Source: a virus
Strand: one strand, 5' to 3'
Virus record (IMG/VR): IMGVR_UViG_3300042564_002819
Coordinates: 62,001 to 126,000 of that record
Length of the DNA: 64,000 bases
Shown in pieces: positions 1-7,875 of this stretch. A program made the translations under genes and the position numbers. Every line of letters begins with the position of its first letter. Within the stretch, counting starts at the first letter, position 1. The notes below the pieces were generated by a model, which ran no database searches, had not been told where the DNA came from, and worked only from the letters and a program-made list of their open reading frames with translations.

Positions 1-559
1 CTTTACTTAGGCTAATTGAAAACGTCTTGATAGCAGAATGTGACAAATCTATATCAATGTTTTTACACTGTCCTAGCCATGCTGCATCTATGTGAACGTC
101 GATAGAGTTTTTGTAACAAAAGTCTAAGAGTCGATCTATGTCGGGTATATTCCCTGCTGTTTTAACAGAAGGATAAGAAATAACTAGAACTGATCCTGAC
201 GGTATTGCAGAATAATGTGTTACTTTTAAAATTTTTGGATTTAATCTCCAATGATATGCATACTCGCCTTCGAATATTACTAACTTATTACTGTATCTGT
301 AATGCAGTTCGTCTATTTGCTGTGAAACACCTAATATAGCATCAGTAAATTTAAAAGACTCTAAATTTTTAATATTATTTAATTTAGAATTTTTAATCCA
401 AGCTGTAACTTTTTCTATAAAGTATTTTGTATATTGATTGCTATCTGTTGGATATTCTTTCATATCTAGAGAATCTCGAAACCCAATAATTTTACCAACT
501 AACATAGGAGGAATTCTAGATGTTAAAAACTTTTCTACACTTAAGTTATTATAATCCAT
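1..559 (-). CDS. PLP-dependent aminotransferase-like protein, C-terminus cut by window edge
   Basis: An open frame starts at an ATG (559) and runs off the left edge, giving 186 residues. Near the edge it reads VHIDAAWLG, then about 20 residues later TFSISLSK. This is the pattern of fold-type I PLP enzymes: an Asp that contacts the pyridine nitrogen, and a Lys in an S-x-S-K context that forms the Schiff base. The N-terminal part has no motif I can name. The first 11 bases overlap the end of the upstream radical SAM gene, so it is probably translationally coupled to it. The subgroup (class I/II aminotransferase, class V, decarboxylase) cannot be decided without the missing C-terminal half. The PLP fold is well supported; the substrate is unknown. 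Confidence 0.65.
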   Translation of the reverse strand, partial: MDYNNLSVEKFLTSRIPPMLVGKIIGFRDSLDMKEYPTDSNQYTKYFIEKVTAWIKNSKLNNIKNLESFKFTDAILGVSQQIDELHYRYSNKLVIFEGEYAYHWRLNPKILKVTHYSAIPSGSVLVISYPSVKTAGNIPDIDRLLDFCYKNSIDVHIDAAWLGQCKNIDIDLSHSAIKTFSISLSK

Positions 560-1916
560 ATACATCGCCTTTTAACAATGCCCATGTTTTTTCGCATACA
601 TCTTTTAGTTTTTCTTTTCTTGACTTATCTAATGTATTTGTATAATACCAAAACTTTTCTAAATCTTTAGAATGATCTTCTGAGTTCATAAATTTTATAT
701 ATTGATCTAATATCTTACAAAAATACTTAAAGTTTTCCGATTTTTCTTTTTCGGTTAAATCTAGCAACGAAATCTCTGCTTTAGCTTCAATCTTTTTTTG
801 TTCAAAGTAATTTTCTATCCACTGCTTACTTTCTTTTGGAAATATTTGAATATTTAAGAACTTTGGATTATGTAAAGGATGCGGACTTATTACCGGCTTG
901 TGTTGCACCTCAACATTAATTCTTTTAAATTTTTGTTTGATTTTCCAAAGCATCATATCAGGCAAGTGAACTAGATTATATGCTTGTATAGTAGCAGCCC
1001 ACCATATTTTAAAATCTCCTTCAGCAGCGTCTAATTTTCGCATATTTTCTTCTATCTTGTGCCATTTGCTAGGATTTCTTATATAATCGTTTATTGGTCC
1101 TACAGCATCAACACTCATTCCAATTTGTATACGTTCAAAATGCTTCCAAATATTCCAAGCACGTTCTGGAATATTAGTAATATTTGTATTGTATTCTATC
1201 ACAATAGATTTAGATCTTCCGGCATCTATGCACTTTTGTAAAAACTCGTAATGTTGGTCTATTAATAAAGGTTCCCCTCCAACGATGTATAATCGTTCTA
1301 TTGTAGGAATTTCTTGTTCCATTTCCTTCCAAAAAGCAGGCTTTTCGTACCAAGAATAGATATCAACTTCGGGTTTATGCTTTCCGTTTGCTGTTTTTAT
1401 TAATTTTACAGTTTGCCCGCTATCTTTATATTGATTTCCCCAAAGCAATACGTTGTCATCGTACCACTGACTGCTATCTGTAGGCCCACACATTCTACAT
1501 TTTAAATTGCAAAGATTTCCAAAACGAAGATCCATGTATTTTATAGGATTTTCTTCTAAATCAATTGATCCATCTTGCTTCGTTTTTGATATGGCATCTT
1601 CTTTATTAATTACATGAGCCCATATATCTCTTTCCCAACTAGCTCTACTTTCCATTCCTGATTCTGCTTCACGTTTACATCTAATGCATGATTCGTGATA
1701 TTCATTATTTAACATAGCTAATCTAACTTCTTTCATTAGATTGCTGTTTCTAAATCCGTGTATAGTTTCAGTTGATAGGTTGTAATTCGATCCTGTTTCT
1801 GTTTTTACTAATCCCTGATTAATACTAACATTTGCATTACAACATATTCTTACATCGCCGTTATTTCTTACATTTAAACTCATCCACGGCAGTGGACAAA
1901 ATGCGTTATTTTCCAT
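549..1916 (-). CDS. Twitch-domain radical SAM protein (group A)
   Basis: This 455-residue protein has the layout of N-terminal twitch-domain radical SAM proteins. It opens with FCPLPWMSLNV and an RICCNA cysteine pair (C25, C26), then C77-x2-C80, which could bind an auxiliary Fe-S cluster. The radical SAM core follows, with CNLKCRMC (C136, C140, C143) for the SAM-binding 4Fe-4S cluster and GGEP at 213-216 for SAM. The twitch element lies before the core instead of after it. It is a paralogue of the gene at 3627-5042. An AGGA sits 7 bases before the ATG. The gene lies 14 bases downstream of another radical SAM gene. The family assignment is firm; the substrate (peptide, sugar or other) is unknown. 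Confidence 0.85.
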   Translation of the reverse strand: MENNAFCPLPWMSLNVRNNGDVRICCNANVSINQGLVKTETGSNYNLSTETIHGFRNSNLMKEVRLAMLNNEYHESCIRCKREAESGMESRASWERDIWAHVINKEDAISKTKQDGSIDLEENPIKYMDLRFGNLCNLKCRMCGPTDSSQWYDDNVLLWGNQYKDSGQTVKLIKTANGKHKPEVDIYSWYEKPAFWKEMEQEIPTIERLYIVGGEPLLIDQHYEFLQKCIDAGRSKSIVIEYNTNITNIPERAWNIWKHFERIQIGMSVDAVGPINDYIRNPSKWHKIEENMRKLDAAEGDFKIWWAATIQAYNLVHLPDMMLWKIKQKFKRINVEVQHKPVISPHPLHNPKFLNIQIFPKESKQWIENYFEQKKIEAKAEISLLDLTEKEKSENFKYFCKILDQYIKFMNSEDHSKDLEKFWYYTNTLDKSRKEKLKDVCEKTWALLKGDVYGL

Positions 1917-1930
1917 TTATAAATCCTATA

Positions 1931-2980
1931 TTAAGAAAGTTGCTTATCGTTTTTATTTTTTCCATGTCCGCTACTAAACTCAAATTTTTTGCCACAAGTT
2001 CTACCGCATGTATATATTCTTTTAAATGTATCGTCTTGATTATTCCAGGAATTGTGTAAATATGAATTAAAAAAGTCATGTTTTAGTACATCCCAACCGT
2101 GTATTCTCATATCATTAAAACTTTCCCCATAAAGATTTTTTATATGATCAAAGCTAGGTTGTTGTTTGTTTTTATGATGGAAGTAACTTGGGGCCCCAAG
2201 CCAACAACACGGCCAAAGTTTCATCGTCATATCAACAAAAACAGTTTTATCAATTTTATATTTACAGCTAATCGGTGTTGTTAAAACATAATTTTCAAAA
2301 TCTTTAATTGAATCTTTATCTTTCTTGTTATGATTAGTAGGAGTATCCTCAACAACGTTGCCTTTTTTTGTAACAGTATTTTTTTGATCTTGATCTGCAA
2401 AACGAGCAGTATATTTAACTGTGAATTTTTTAAATCCAAGACTGTTTGCTAAGTTTTGTGCTTGTTCAATTTGATGATAGTTGTGTTGAAACTCTATAAA
2501 TGCCCATTCTGCATGGCCCCCGGCCGAAATAAATGCTTCTGCATTTTTAATTATTTTATTAAAATCACTACCAACTCTGTATAATTGATTTGTGTCTTCT
2601 AATCCGTCAATACTAAAAATAATTGACAACTTTTCTGCTGACTTTTTGGCTAATTCTGCCCACCATTCTGGCTTACGCATACTTCCATTTGTTGCAATTC
2701 TTACATGCTTTACATTTTTTGTTAAGCAATATTCATGAGCTGCGTCAAAGGTAGGACTTGCAATCACATCGCCGTAATTTCCGCAATGAAAGATTGTTAC
2801 CTGATTCTCTTTGAAAGGTTGCAAAATTATCTCATAGTCTGATACAGTTAGATCAGTTATTGGCATGCTAGGATTTAATGTATTGTTAAACATCCTAGCA
2901 CATTGAGGACATGCACAATTACATCTACTTGTATGATCTATTTGTATTTTTTGAATTTCTTCTAAATTTAAATAGTTCAC
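1931..2980 (-). CDS. Radical SAM/SPASM-type protein (group B)
   Basis: The 349-residue protein begins directly with a radical SAM core. The cluster motif is CNCACPQC, with the CxxxCxxC cysteines at 20, 24 and 27. Near the C-terminus there is a Cys-rich stretch (CKYKID, then LWPCCW, then YTCGRTCGKK), as expected for a SPASM or twitch domain holding auxiliary Fe-S clusters. SPASM enzymes commonly modify peptides, though some act on small molecules. The start codon is GTG at 2980, overlapping the stop of the PP-loop gene by four bases (GTGA); no ATG lies before the cysteine motif. It is a clear paralogue of the gene at 5051-6130, sharing the N-terminal layout, the PCCW motif and the final CG pair. 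Confidence 0.83.
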   Translation of the reverse strand: MNYLNLEEIQKIQIDHTSRCNCACPQCARMFNNTLNPSMPITDLTVSDYEIILQPFKENQVTIFHCGNYGDVIASPTFDAAHEYCLTKNVKHVRIATNGSMRKPEWWAELAKKSAEKLSIIFSIDGLEDTNQLYRVGSDFNKIIKNAEAFISAGGHAEWAFIEFQHNYHQIEQAQNLANSLGFKKFTVKYTARFADQDQKNTVTKKGNVVEDTPTNHNKKDKDSIKDFENYVLTTPISCKYKIDKTVFVDMTMKLWPCCWLGAPSYFHHKNKQQPSFDHIKNLYGESFNDMRIHGWDVLKHDFFNSYLHNSWNNQDDTFKRIYTCGRTCGKKFEFSSGHGKNKNDKQLS

Positions 2981-3630
2981 AGTCTATCAAATCCCCATCG
3001 ACGTTCAGCACAAAACCAGCAATTACCACAATGTTTTTCAAAGTTGTCAGTGTATTTCTCACAACTTCTAGTCATAGGAAATAATGTATCAAAGACATTA
3101 AAATAACGGTACAATTCTGCTACATCTCTTTTATTAAAGTTAATCAATGGATGACATGCCGTTCCTTCGTAGATGTTTTTTAGTCTTTCTCTGTCTGGTG
3201 GATCAGTCCATCCTCGCCAATATACACTTCTCGGTATTGCGTTTTTTGGAGGATTTTGTGTTATTCCAGCAAAATGAAATTGAATTTTATTGTTTTTATA
3301 TAAGTTATTAGTTAATAGTTGTTGTGTTTTAATATAATTTTCATCTTCTGGCAAAGGGCTATATGCTGTCTCGTGTTCCAAAAAAATATCGCCAAACTCT
3401 TTTTTATAAAACTCGACTATTTTTTTAGCAAACTGAATTTGAAAAGCTTTGCCTTCTTGATCAACAGTTATTGGAACAATTTTTAAGTCAGGCCTTTCTT
3501 CAACTACATATTTAGATAGTATGTATCCTGTAATTGCACTATCTGCACCCCCTGAGATTTTTAATCCCACAGATGAAACATTATTAAAAACTACAATATT
3601 TAGATTGTGTTTGCTATGAGGAATTATCAT
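2977..3630 (-). CDS. QueC-like PP-loop ATPase
   Basis: This 217-residue protein carries the PP-loop SGGADSA (26-32), the pyrophosphate-binding motif of the adenine nucleotide alpha-hydrolase family, whose members adenylate a substrate. The C-terminus has four cysteines (C190, C201, C204, C207) in CGNCWFC, followed by AERR. This matches the zinc-binding end of QueC, and the length is also QueC-like. The loop sequence differs from the usual QueC SGGxDS by carrying Ala, which still fits the family. It sits between two pairs of radical SAM genes and overlaps both neighbours by four bases, so it probably works with them. preQ0 synthesis is possible, but no QueD, QueE or FolE is visible in the window. 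Activation of a carboxylate or nucleobase is the safer reading. Confidence 0.7.
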   Translation of the reverse strand: MIIPHSKHNLNIVVFNNVSSVGLKISGGADSAITGYILSKYVVEERPDLKIVPITVDQEGKAFQIQFAKKIVEFYKKEFGDIFLEHETAYSPLPEDENYIKTQQLLTNNLYKNNKIQFHFAGITQNPPKNAIPRSVYWRGWTDPPDRERLKNIYEGTACHPLINFNKRDVAELYRYFNVFDTLFPMTRSCEKYTDNFEKHCGNCWFCAERRWGFDRL

Positions 3631-5042
3631 TGTAAAATCTCGGTAAAGATAGGAAAAACTTTTAAAAATTTATCTTCCCATTGTCGTTGTTTGTTAATAA
3701 GAGATATGTATTCTTTTGTTTCTGGTAATCTTTCCGACCAATCTTCACTGTTCATAAAATTTATAATACCTTTGAATCTTTTAATTCCGTAAGGATTTTC
3801 TAAAAACTGTTCTTTAGAAATGTTGTTTTCTTTTACTCCAGTAAACTGTTGCCAATTGTCTTCTATCCATGGATAAAAATCGTTTTCGTATTTGTCTGTA
3901 ATTTGTTTTTTAACATTTTTCGGCAATACTTTTACATTTAATTGAGGAGGCCAGTACGCAAAGTGCATGTTTATGCCGCCGGCTCCTAGTGGCCAAGAAT
4001 TTATCTTTTTAAAACCTTGTTGAGTTTTCCATTTTACAAACTCCGGTATATAAGCAATATTAAGAGCCATTATAGTAGTTGCCGTTGTTACTTCAACTTG
4101 AGGTGCAGTATTGTCTAGTTTCCAAAACACTTCTTCCTGGTGTTGCCACTGACTAGGATATCGAATATAATCATTGTGTTCTCCGTGTGCATCTATACTA
4201 TAATGAAATCTAACACGTTTAAACTCTGCCCATAGATCAAATAAATCACTACGCCATTCAACTGCATTGCTATTGTAACGTAACTCTATATTCTTTGCAT
4301 ACCCACGTCTAATGCATTCTTCTAATAGATCATAATGTTCATCTATAATAAGACTTTCGCCTCCGGCAAAGTATAGTTGATACATATGAGGAATTTGTTC
4401 AAACAAGTCTTGCCAGAATTTTGGATTATTTTTATGCCAATTATAGCTAGCACCGTGTACTCTGCCTTTATTTTCCCACTGACTAGTACCTTTTAATCTT
4501 TCATTTGTTATTTGAGGGTACAAAGAATTCCATTCTTTTACCCAGCCGCTCGAATCGTGAGGACTACACATTACACAAGCAAGCTGACACTTTGTACCCA
4601 TACGCAAGTCAATATACCGTATTTTCGGGGGTATAGAACCGTCAGCGGCAGTTTCATTAACTAATTCTTGTAGGTCAAAGCGGCTTGCCCAATAATCGGT
4701 TTCCCAATTTCTTTTACTAAGATGTCCAGCTTCTTCTTCTTTGTAACACTTTAGACAACTAGCAGGCTTTTCGCCACGAAGCATCATCTTACGAACATTA
4801 CGCATATATCCGCTGTTCCATGCTTCTTCTAGGCTAGTATGATTAAAATTAGCAGGAACGCCCGAGTCGTTCTTTACGACTCCAACTTCGCCACCACCGA
4901 TTTTGTTACTGCTGTCTGGATCTTGAACACTGCTGGCGTTACTTGTGCAACATGTTCGCATTTTTCCATCCGGTCTACTTGATAAGTGTAGCCACGGCAA
5001 TGCACAAAAGGTAGGCGAAATATGATTGTATTTTTCTGACAT
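3627..5042 (-). CDS. Twitch-domain radical SAM protein (group A)
   Basis: This 471-residue paralogue of the gene at 549-1916 has the same order of parts. An N-terminal twitch element reads TFCALPWLHL with C31-C32, then C96-x2-C99. The core motif CQLACVMC (C152, C156, C159) is followed by DSSGW, and GGES near 227-230 stands where most relatives have GGEP. The C-terminal 150 residues resemble its paralogue but show no further cysteine cluster. The start ATG at 5042 lies 8 bases after the stop of the 5051-6130 gene. The conserved partner order (a group B gene upstream of each group A gene) suggests each A and B protein act as a pair. The substrate is unknown. Confidence 0.84.
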   Translation of the reverse strand: MSEKYNHISPTFCALPWLHLSSRPDGKMRTCCTSNASSVQDPDSSNKIGGGEVGVVKNDSGVPANFNHTSLEEAWNSGYMRNVRKMMLRGEKPASCLKCYKEEEAGHLSKRNWETDYWASRFDLQELVNETAADGSIPPKIRYIDLRMGTKCQLACVMCSPHDSSGWVKEWNSLYPQITNERLKGTSQWENKGRVHGASYNWHKNNPKFWQDLFEQIPHMYQLYFAGGESLIIDEHYDLLEECIRRGYAKNIELRYNSNAVEWRSDLFDLWAEFKRVRFHYSIDAHGEHNDYIRYPSQWQHQEEVFWKLDNTAPQVEVTTATTIMALNIAYIPEFVKWKTQQGFKKINSWPLGAGGINMHFAYWPPQLNVKVLPKNVKKQITDKYENDFYPWIEDNWQQFTGVKENNISKEQFLENPYGIKRFKGIINFMNSEDWSERLPETKEYISLINKQRQWEDKFLKVFPIFTEILQ

Positions 5043-5050
5043 GTTAATAC

Positions 5051-6130
5051 TTATTTAAACTGTTCTGCAAAAGGATCAAACTCGATACCACATTTCATAG
5101 CACAAACTTTTAATTTTCCATTTTCGTAACTGTTTTCATGCCACGACGCTTCTATAAGATCAAAAATTTCTGTAGAAAATACACGTTCTAAACCATGTAT
5201 CTTAGCATTTATTGCATCTTTGCCGCCGGCAAAATTAATAAATTGCCATATTTGTTCTTGTTTAGGATCTTTTTGCCACCATTTGTACATTCGACCAGCA
5301 GTCCAACAACAAGGCATTGCTATCCCTTCTGCTGTAATAAACAAACTGCCTTCGTCTTTTACCTTGCATCTGATAGGAGTTTGTTGATAGTAAGCATCCA
5401 TGCTTCCGTATTTTATTTCTAACAATGTTTGCTTCTTTAATGCATTGTTTACATATTTGTCATCGGGCTTTTTAAGTTCGGTTGTTTGATTACCTTTTCG
5501 ATCAATTGCTTGGTGTGATTCTTTTTTCTTGCTATCTTGCGTAATAAATCTACCAGTTTTTTTAGCAACAAACTTTTCAAAGCCTAATTCCTTTGACAAC
5601 GCTTCTGCGTCTTCGACCTGATGTTGGTTATGTTCAAATATTAAAAAATCCCAACGTGCTCTGCCGCCGGCTGCAATAAATGCTCGCATACTACGTTCGA
5701 CTATATTCCAGTTAACACCTTGACGATACAAATGATTTGTATCACCGAGTCCGTCTACACTAAAAATAACAGTACCTGCTCTTCCAAGTATAGTTGCAAG
5801 TTCTTGCCACCATTCGGGATCACGGGCGCCAGCATTTGTATTCATGCTTAACCACATCTTAGGATTATTTTGTCTAAAATAGCGAAATATTTCTAGTGTG
5901 TCTCGAGCAACAATTGGATCTCCTAAATTACCGCACATATACATGGTGTTTAGCTGTGCTATAAATTCCGGTGTGAATATTTTTTTACAATCATCGAGTG
6001 TTAGTTCACTTAAATCTATATGAGGATTTAGTGCTCCGCCGTTTTGATTACGGTCACACATAGGGCAACTAGCTTGACAGTTTTGTGTTACTTCTAAGTG
6101 TATGGTTTTTATATCTTTATATTCATACAT
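5051..6130 (-). CDS. Radical SAM/SPASM-type protein (group B)
   Basis: The 359-residue protein starts with the radical SAM core: IHLEVTQNCQASCPMCDRN, with cysteines at 18, 22 and 25. The C-terminal region has a cysteine in IRCKV, a PCCW pair and a final CAMKCG, consistent with auxiliary Fe-S binding in a SPASM or twitch domain. It is a paralogue of the gene at 1931-2980. The ATG overlaps the end of the small upstream gene by eight bases. Together with the following group A gene it repeats the A/B arrangement seen further downstream, which suggests an ancestral two-gene unit was duplicated. Family certain, reaction unknown. Confidence 0.83.
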   Translation of the reverse strand: MYEYKDIKTIHLEVTQNCQASCPMCDRNQNGGALNPHIDLSELTLDDCKKIFTPEFIAQLNTMYMCGNLGDPIVARDTLEIFRYFRQNNPKMWLSMNTNAGARDPEWWQELATILGRAGTVIFSVDGLGDTNHLYRQGVNWNIVERSMRAFIAAGGRARWDFLIFEHNQHQVEDAEALSKELGFEKFVAKKTGRFITQDSKKKESHQAIDRKGNQTTELKKPDDKYVNNALKKQTLLEIKYGSMDAYYQQTPIRCKVKDEGSLFITAEGIAMPCCWTAGRMYKWWQKDPKQEQIWQFINFAGGKDAINAKIHGLERVFSTEIFDLIEASWHENSYENGKLKVCAMKCGIEFDPFAEQFK

Positions 6131-6350
6131 CGTATATTAACTCTACATCCTTTCCTGGACCTATTTTACTAGGAAGATCACCGTATTGCTCTATGTACCA
6201 TTTAATTACAGCTATATACCAATTTTGACTATTATGATGTGCCTGTTTATTAAATTGAAAAATATTATTATTAGTTGCTTGTATTGTGCTTAACGCACGG
6301 GCACTTTCTTTTTGTAAATCTCTTAAACTTAACTTTGTTAAATCATTCAT
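6123..6350 (-). CDS. Small protein of unknown function
   Basis: This is a 75-residue reading frame, mostly predicted helical and polar, with an N-terminal region rich in Asn and Gln and a C-terminal part containing WYIAVIKWYIEQYGDLP. No signal peptide, membrane segment or metal motif is visible. I count it as a real gene because it fills the space exactly between two genes on the same strand: its ATG at 6350 overlaps the upstream sulfotransferase stop by four bases, and its stop overlaps the next start by eight. It could be an accessory or substrate-like protein for the neighbouring radical SAM enzymes, but nothing in the sequence shows that. Confidence 0.6.
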   Translation of the reverse strand: MNDLTKLSLRDLQKESARALSTIQATNNNIFQFNKQAHHNSQNWYIAVIKWYIEQYGDLPSKIGPGKDVELIYDV

Positions 6351-7030
6351 TCTAATTCTAACATCCCATTAATGTTTTTAATGCCTTCGCTTGAAAAATT
6401 AAACATTCTTTCATTAAAAATTTCTTGTAGTTTGTCTTTATTTAAAACGTTTATTATTTTATATGGAGTTTTTCCAGGTTCGAATGTAGGACGTGGCGGA
6501 GAATCTTCAAATGGTAAATTTAATTTTTTATAATCAGTATAACTATCAAAAGAAAGATCTTCAAAATAAATTATGTCGTTATGAATGTTATTTTTTTTTA
6601 ATTCAGCAAACTTTGTCCAAAGATCAATTTTTCTTTCTAAAACTTCTGTAAATTGATACTCGTCTATACTAATAGTTGTTTTTTCGTAAGGAAAATCGTT
6701 AAAATTTTGTAATTTATTAGCTACAACATGACTAAATGTATTTTGAAACAGATCTTTTCTTAAAAGAAAGATTTTATACCAAATGTTGTTATTTAAAAAA
6801 AATTTAATAGTCTTAGGTCTCTTAATCTCATATATTTGATTTAAGTGAGTTTTTAATATAACATTTTTATGTAACAAACAGGTTTTAATTATACCTTTTA
6901 CATACGTGTCTGGCTGTTCAGTCATAAAGGGTTCTGTAAGAAAAAACGTATTCCTATAAAAATAACGATAGATGGTTCTAGCAAAATAACTACTTCCTGT
7001 TCTTGTACTAGATATTATAAGTATTTTCAT
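6347..7030 (-). CDS. Sulfotransferase-like P-loop protein
   Basis: The 227-residue protein begins MKILIISSTRTGSSYFA, the 5'-phosphosulfate-binding loop of PAPS-dependent sulfotransferases (S/T-R-T-G-S-S, residues 8-14). A downstream acidic stretch, IIYFEDLSF, is in the place of the conserved strand seen in this family. The size is in the range of small bacterial and phage members. By family knowledge it would move a sulfuryl group from PAPS to a hydroxyl or amine, likely on a sugar or lipid. It overlaps both neighbours by one to four bases, so it belongs to the same operon as the radical SAM and glycosyltransferase-like genes. The acceptor is unknown, and a non-sulfating P-loop role is possible. 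Confidence 0.65.
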   Translation of the reverse strand: MKILIISSTRTGSSYFARTIYRYFYRNTFFLTEPFMTEQPDTYVKGIIKTCLLHKNVILKTHLNQIYEIKRPKTIKFFLNNNIWYKIFLLRKDLFQNTFSHVVANKLQNFNDFPYEKTTISIDEYQFTEVLERKIDLWTKFAELKKNNIHNDIIYFEDLSFDSYTDYKKLNLPFEDSPPRPTFEPGKTPYKIINVLNKDKLQEIFNERMFNFSSEGIKNINGMLELE

Positions 7031-7875
7031 TATTTTATTCCAATTTTCATAAATCTTGTATACTTAGGTAAAACTAATTCACCCTTAAAAAGTGTATTAG
7101 TCATAGGTGCTTTTTTATCAAACTCGTCTAAATCTGTTGAACAATTAACATGTTCTGCAACTTCAAAATAATTATTTCCTTGTAAAATTACTAATTTTCC
7201 TGTTGGAATTTTTTCATACCAATCTTTAAAATTTTCTATATGCTCGCAACTAGTATTAATAATTGTATTAGGGATATCAGTTATAGGATAACTCATCCTG
7301 TTATTTGCATTGCTCCAATATTGCCAAGTATGTTCTCTGTAATCAATGTCTTGTATATTTTGTATTAATGACTTAAATCTCCACTGATCTGTAAACCAAG
7401 GTTTGTTAAAAACTTCTGCAATATCTACTGTGGTAGGATCAATATCAAAACTTCTAATTTTGTCAATTTTAATTCCGCTTTCAAACAACATTACTGCAAG
7501 TGTACCATACCACCCTGCACATAAAAAAACTGTACCTAACTCAACATCTAGTTTTTTTAATTCATTAACCAACCATAGTTTACTTTGTAATTGACCTCTA
7601 CTAAAACAATCGTTGTCAATCTTTAAATTGTTAACATAAAAGTTTTTGAATGCTGAGACAAATTGAGTATCAACGTAATTGTCTAATAATGGCCAAAGTT
7701 TCCATGCATTGTCTTCTAGAATTAGTTTTCTTAAATCTTCTTTGTTTTGATCATTAACTATGCGAAAAATACTGTTTAAATCTCGGTCAATATAAGCTCT
7801 ACGCAGGTCTGATAATTTATTATTATCAGAATAGAGTAATTCAAATCTATCTAATATCTCAAATATTTCTAGCAT
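7030..7875 (-). CDS. Class I SAM-dependent methyltransferase-like protein
   Basis: With the ATG at 7875 the protein has 281 residues; an in-frame TTG lies one codon earlier but is less likely. An AAGGA precedes the ATG by eight bases. A Rossmann-like core is seen in the middle: VFLCAGWYGTLAVML (about 116-130) takes the place of motif I, followed by IRSFDIDP with acidic residues that would hold the SAM ribose. Later NTSCEHIENF and LVILQGNNYF fit the post-core strands. The N-terminal 100 residues are helical and unassigned. The start overlaps the upstream repeat protein by 17 bases. The methyl acceptor is unknown; N-, O- and C-methylation are all open. Confidence 0.6.
   Translation of the reverse strand: MLEIFEILDRFELLYSDNNKLSDLRRAYIDRDLNSIFRIVNDQNKEDLRKLILEDNAWKLWPLLDNYVDTQFVSAFKNFYVNNLKIDNDCFSRGQLQSKLWLVNELKKLDVELGTVFLCAGWYGTLAVMLFESGIKIDKIRSFDIDPTTVDIAEVFNKPWFTDQWRFKSLIQNIQDIDYREHTWQYWSNANNRMSYPITDIPNTIINTSCEHIENFKDWYEKIPTGKLVILQGNNYFEVAEHVNCSTDLDEFDKKAPMTNTLFKGELVLPKYTRFMKIGIK

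Noticed and set aside
2977-3630. 7-deazaguanine DNA modification or queuosine pathway led by the QueC-like protein
   Set aside because: The PP-loop protein resembles QueC, but no QueD, QueE, FolE or base-exchange enzyme is visible, and the neighbouring radical SAM proteins have twitch or SPASM layouts unlike QueE. The idea stays possible only if those genes lie outside the window.
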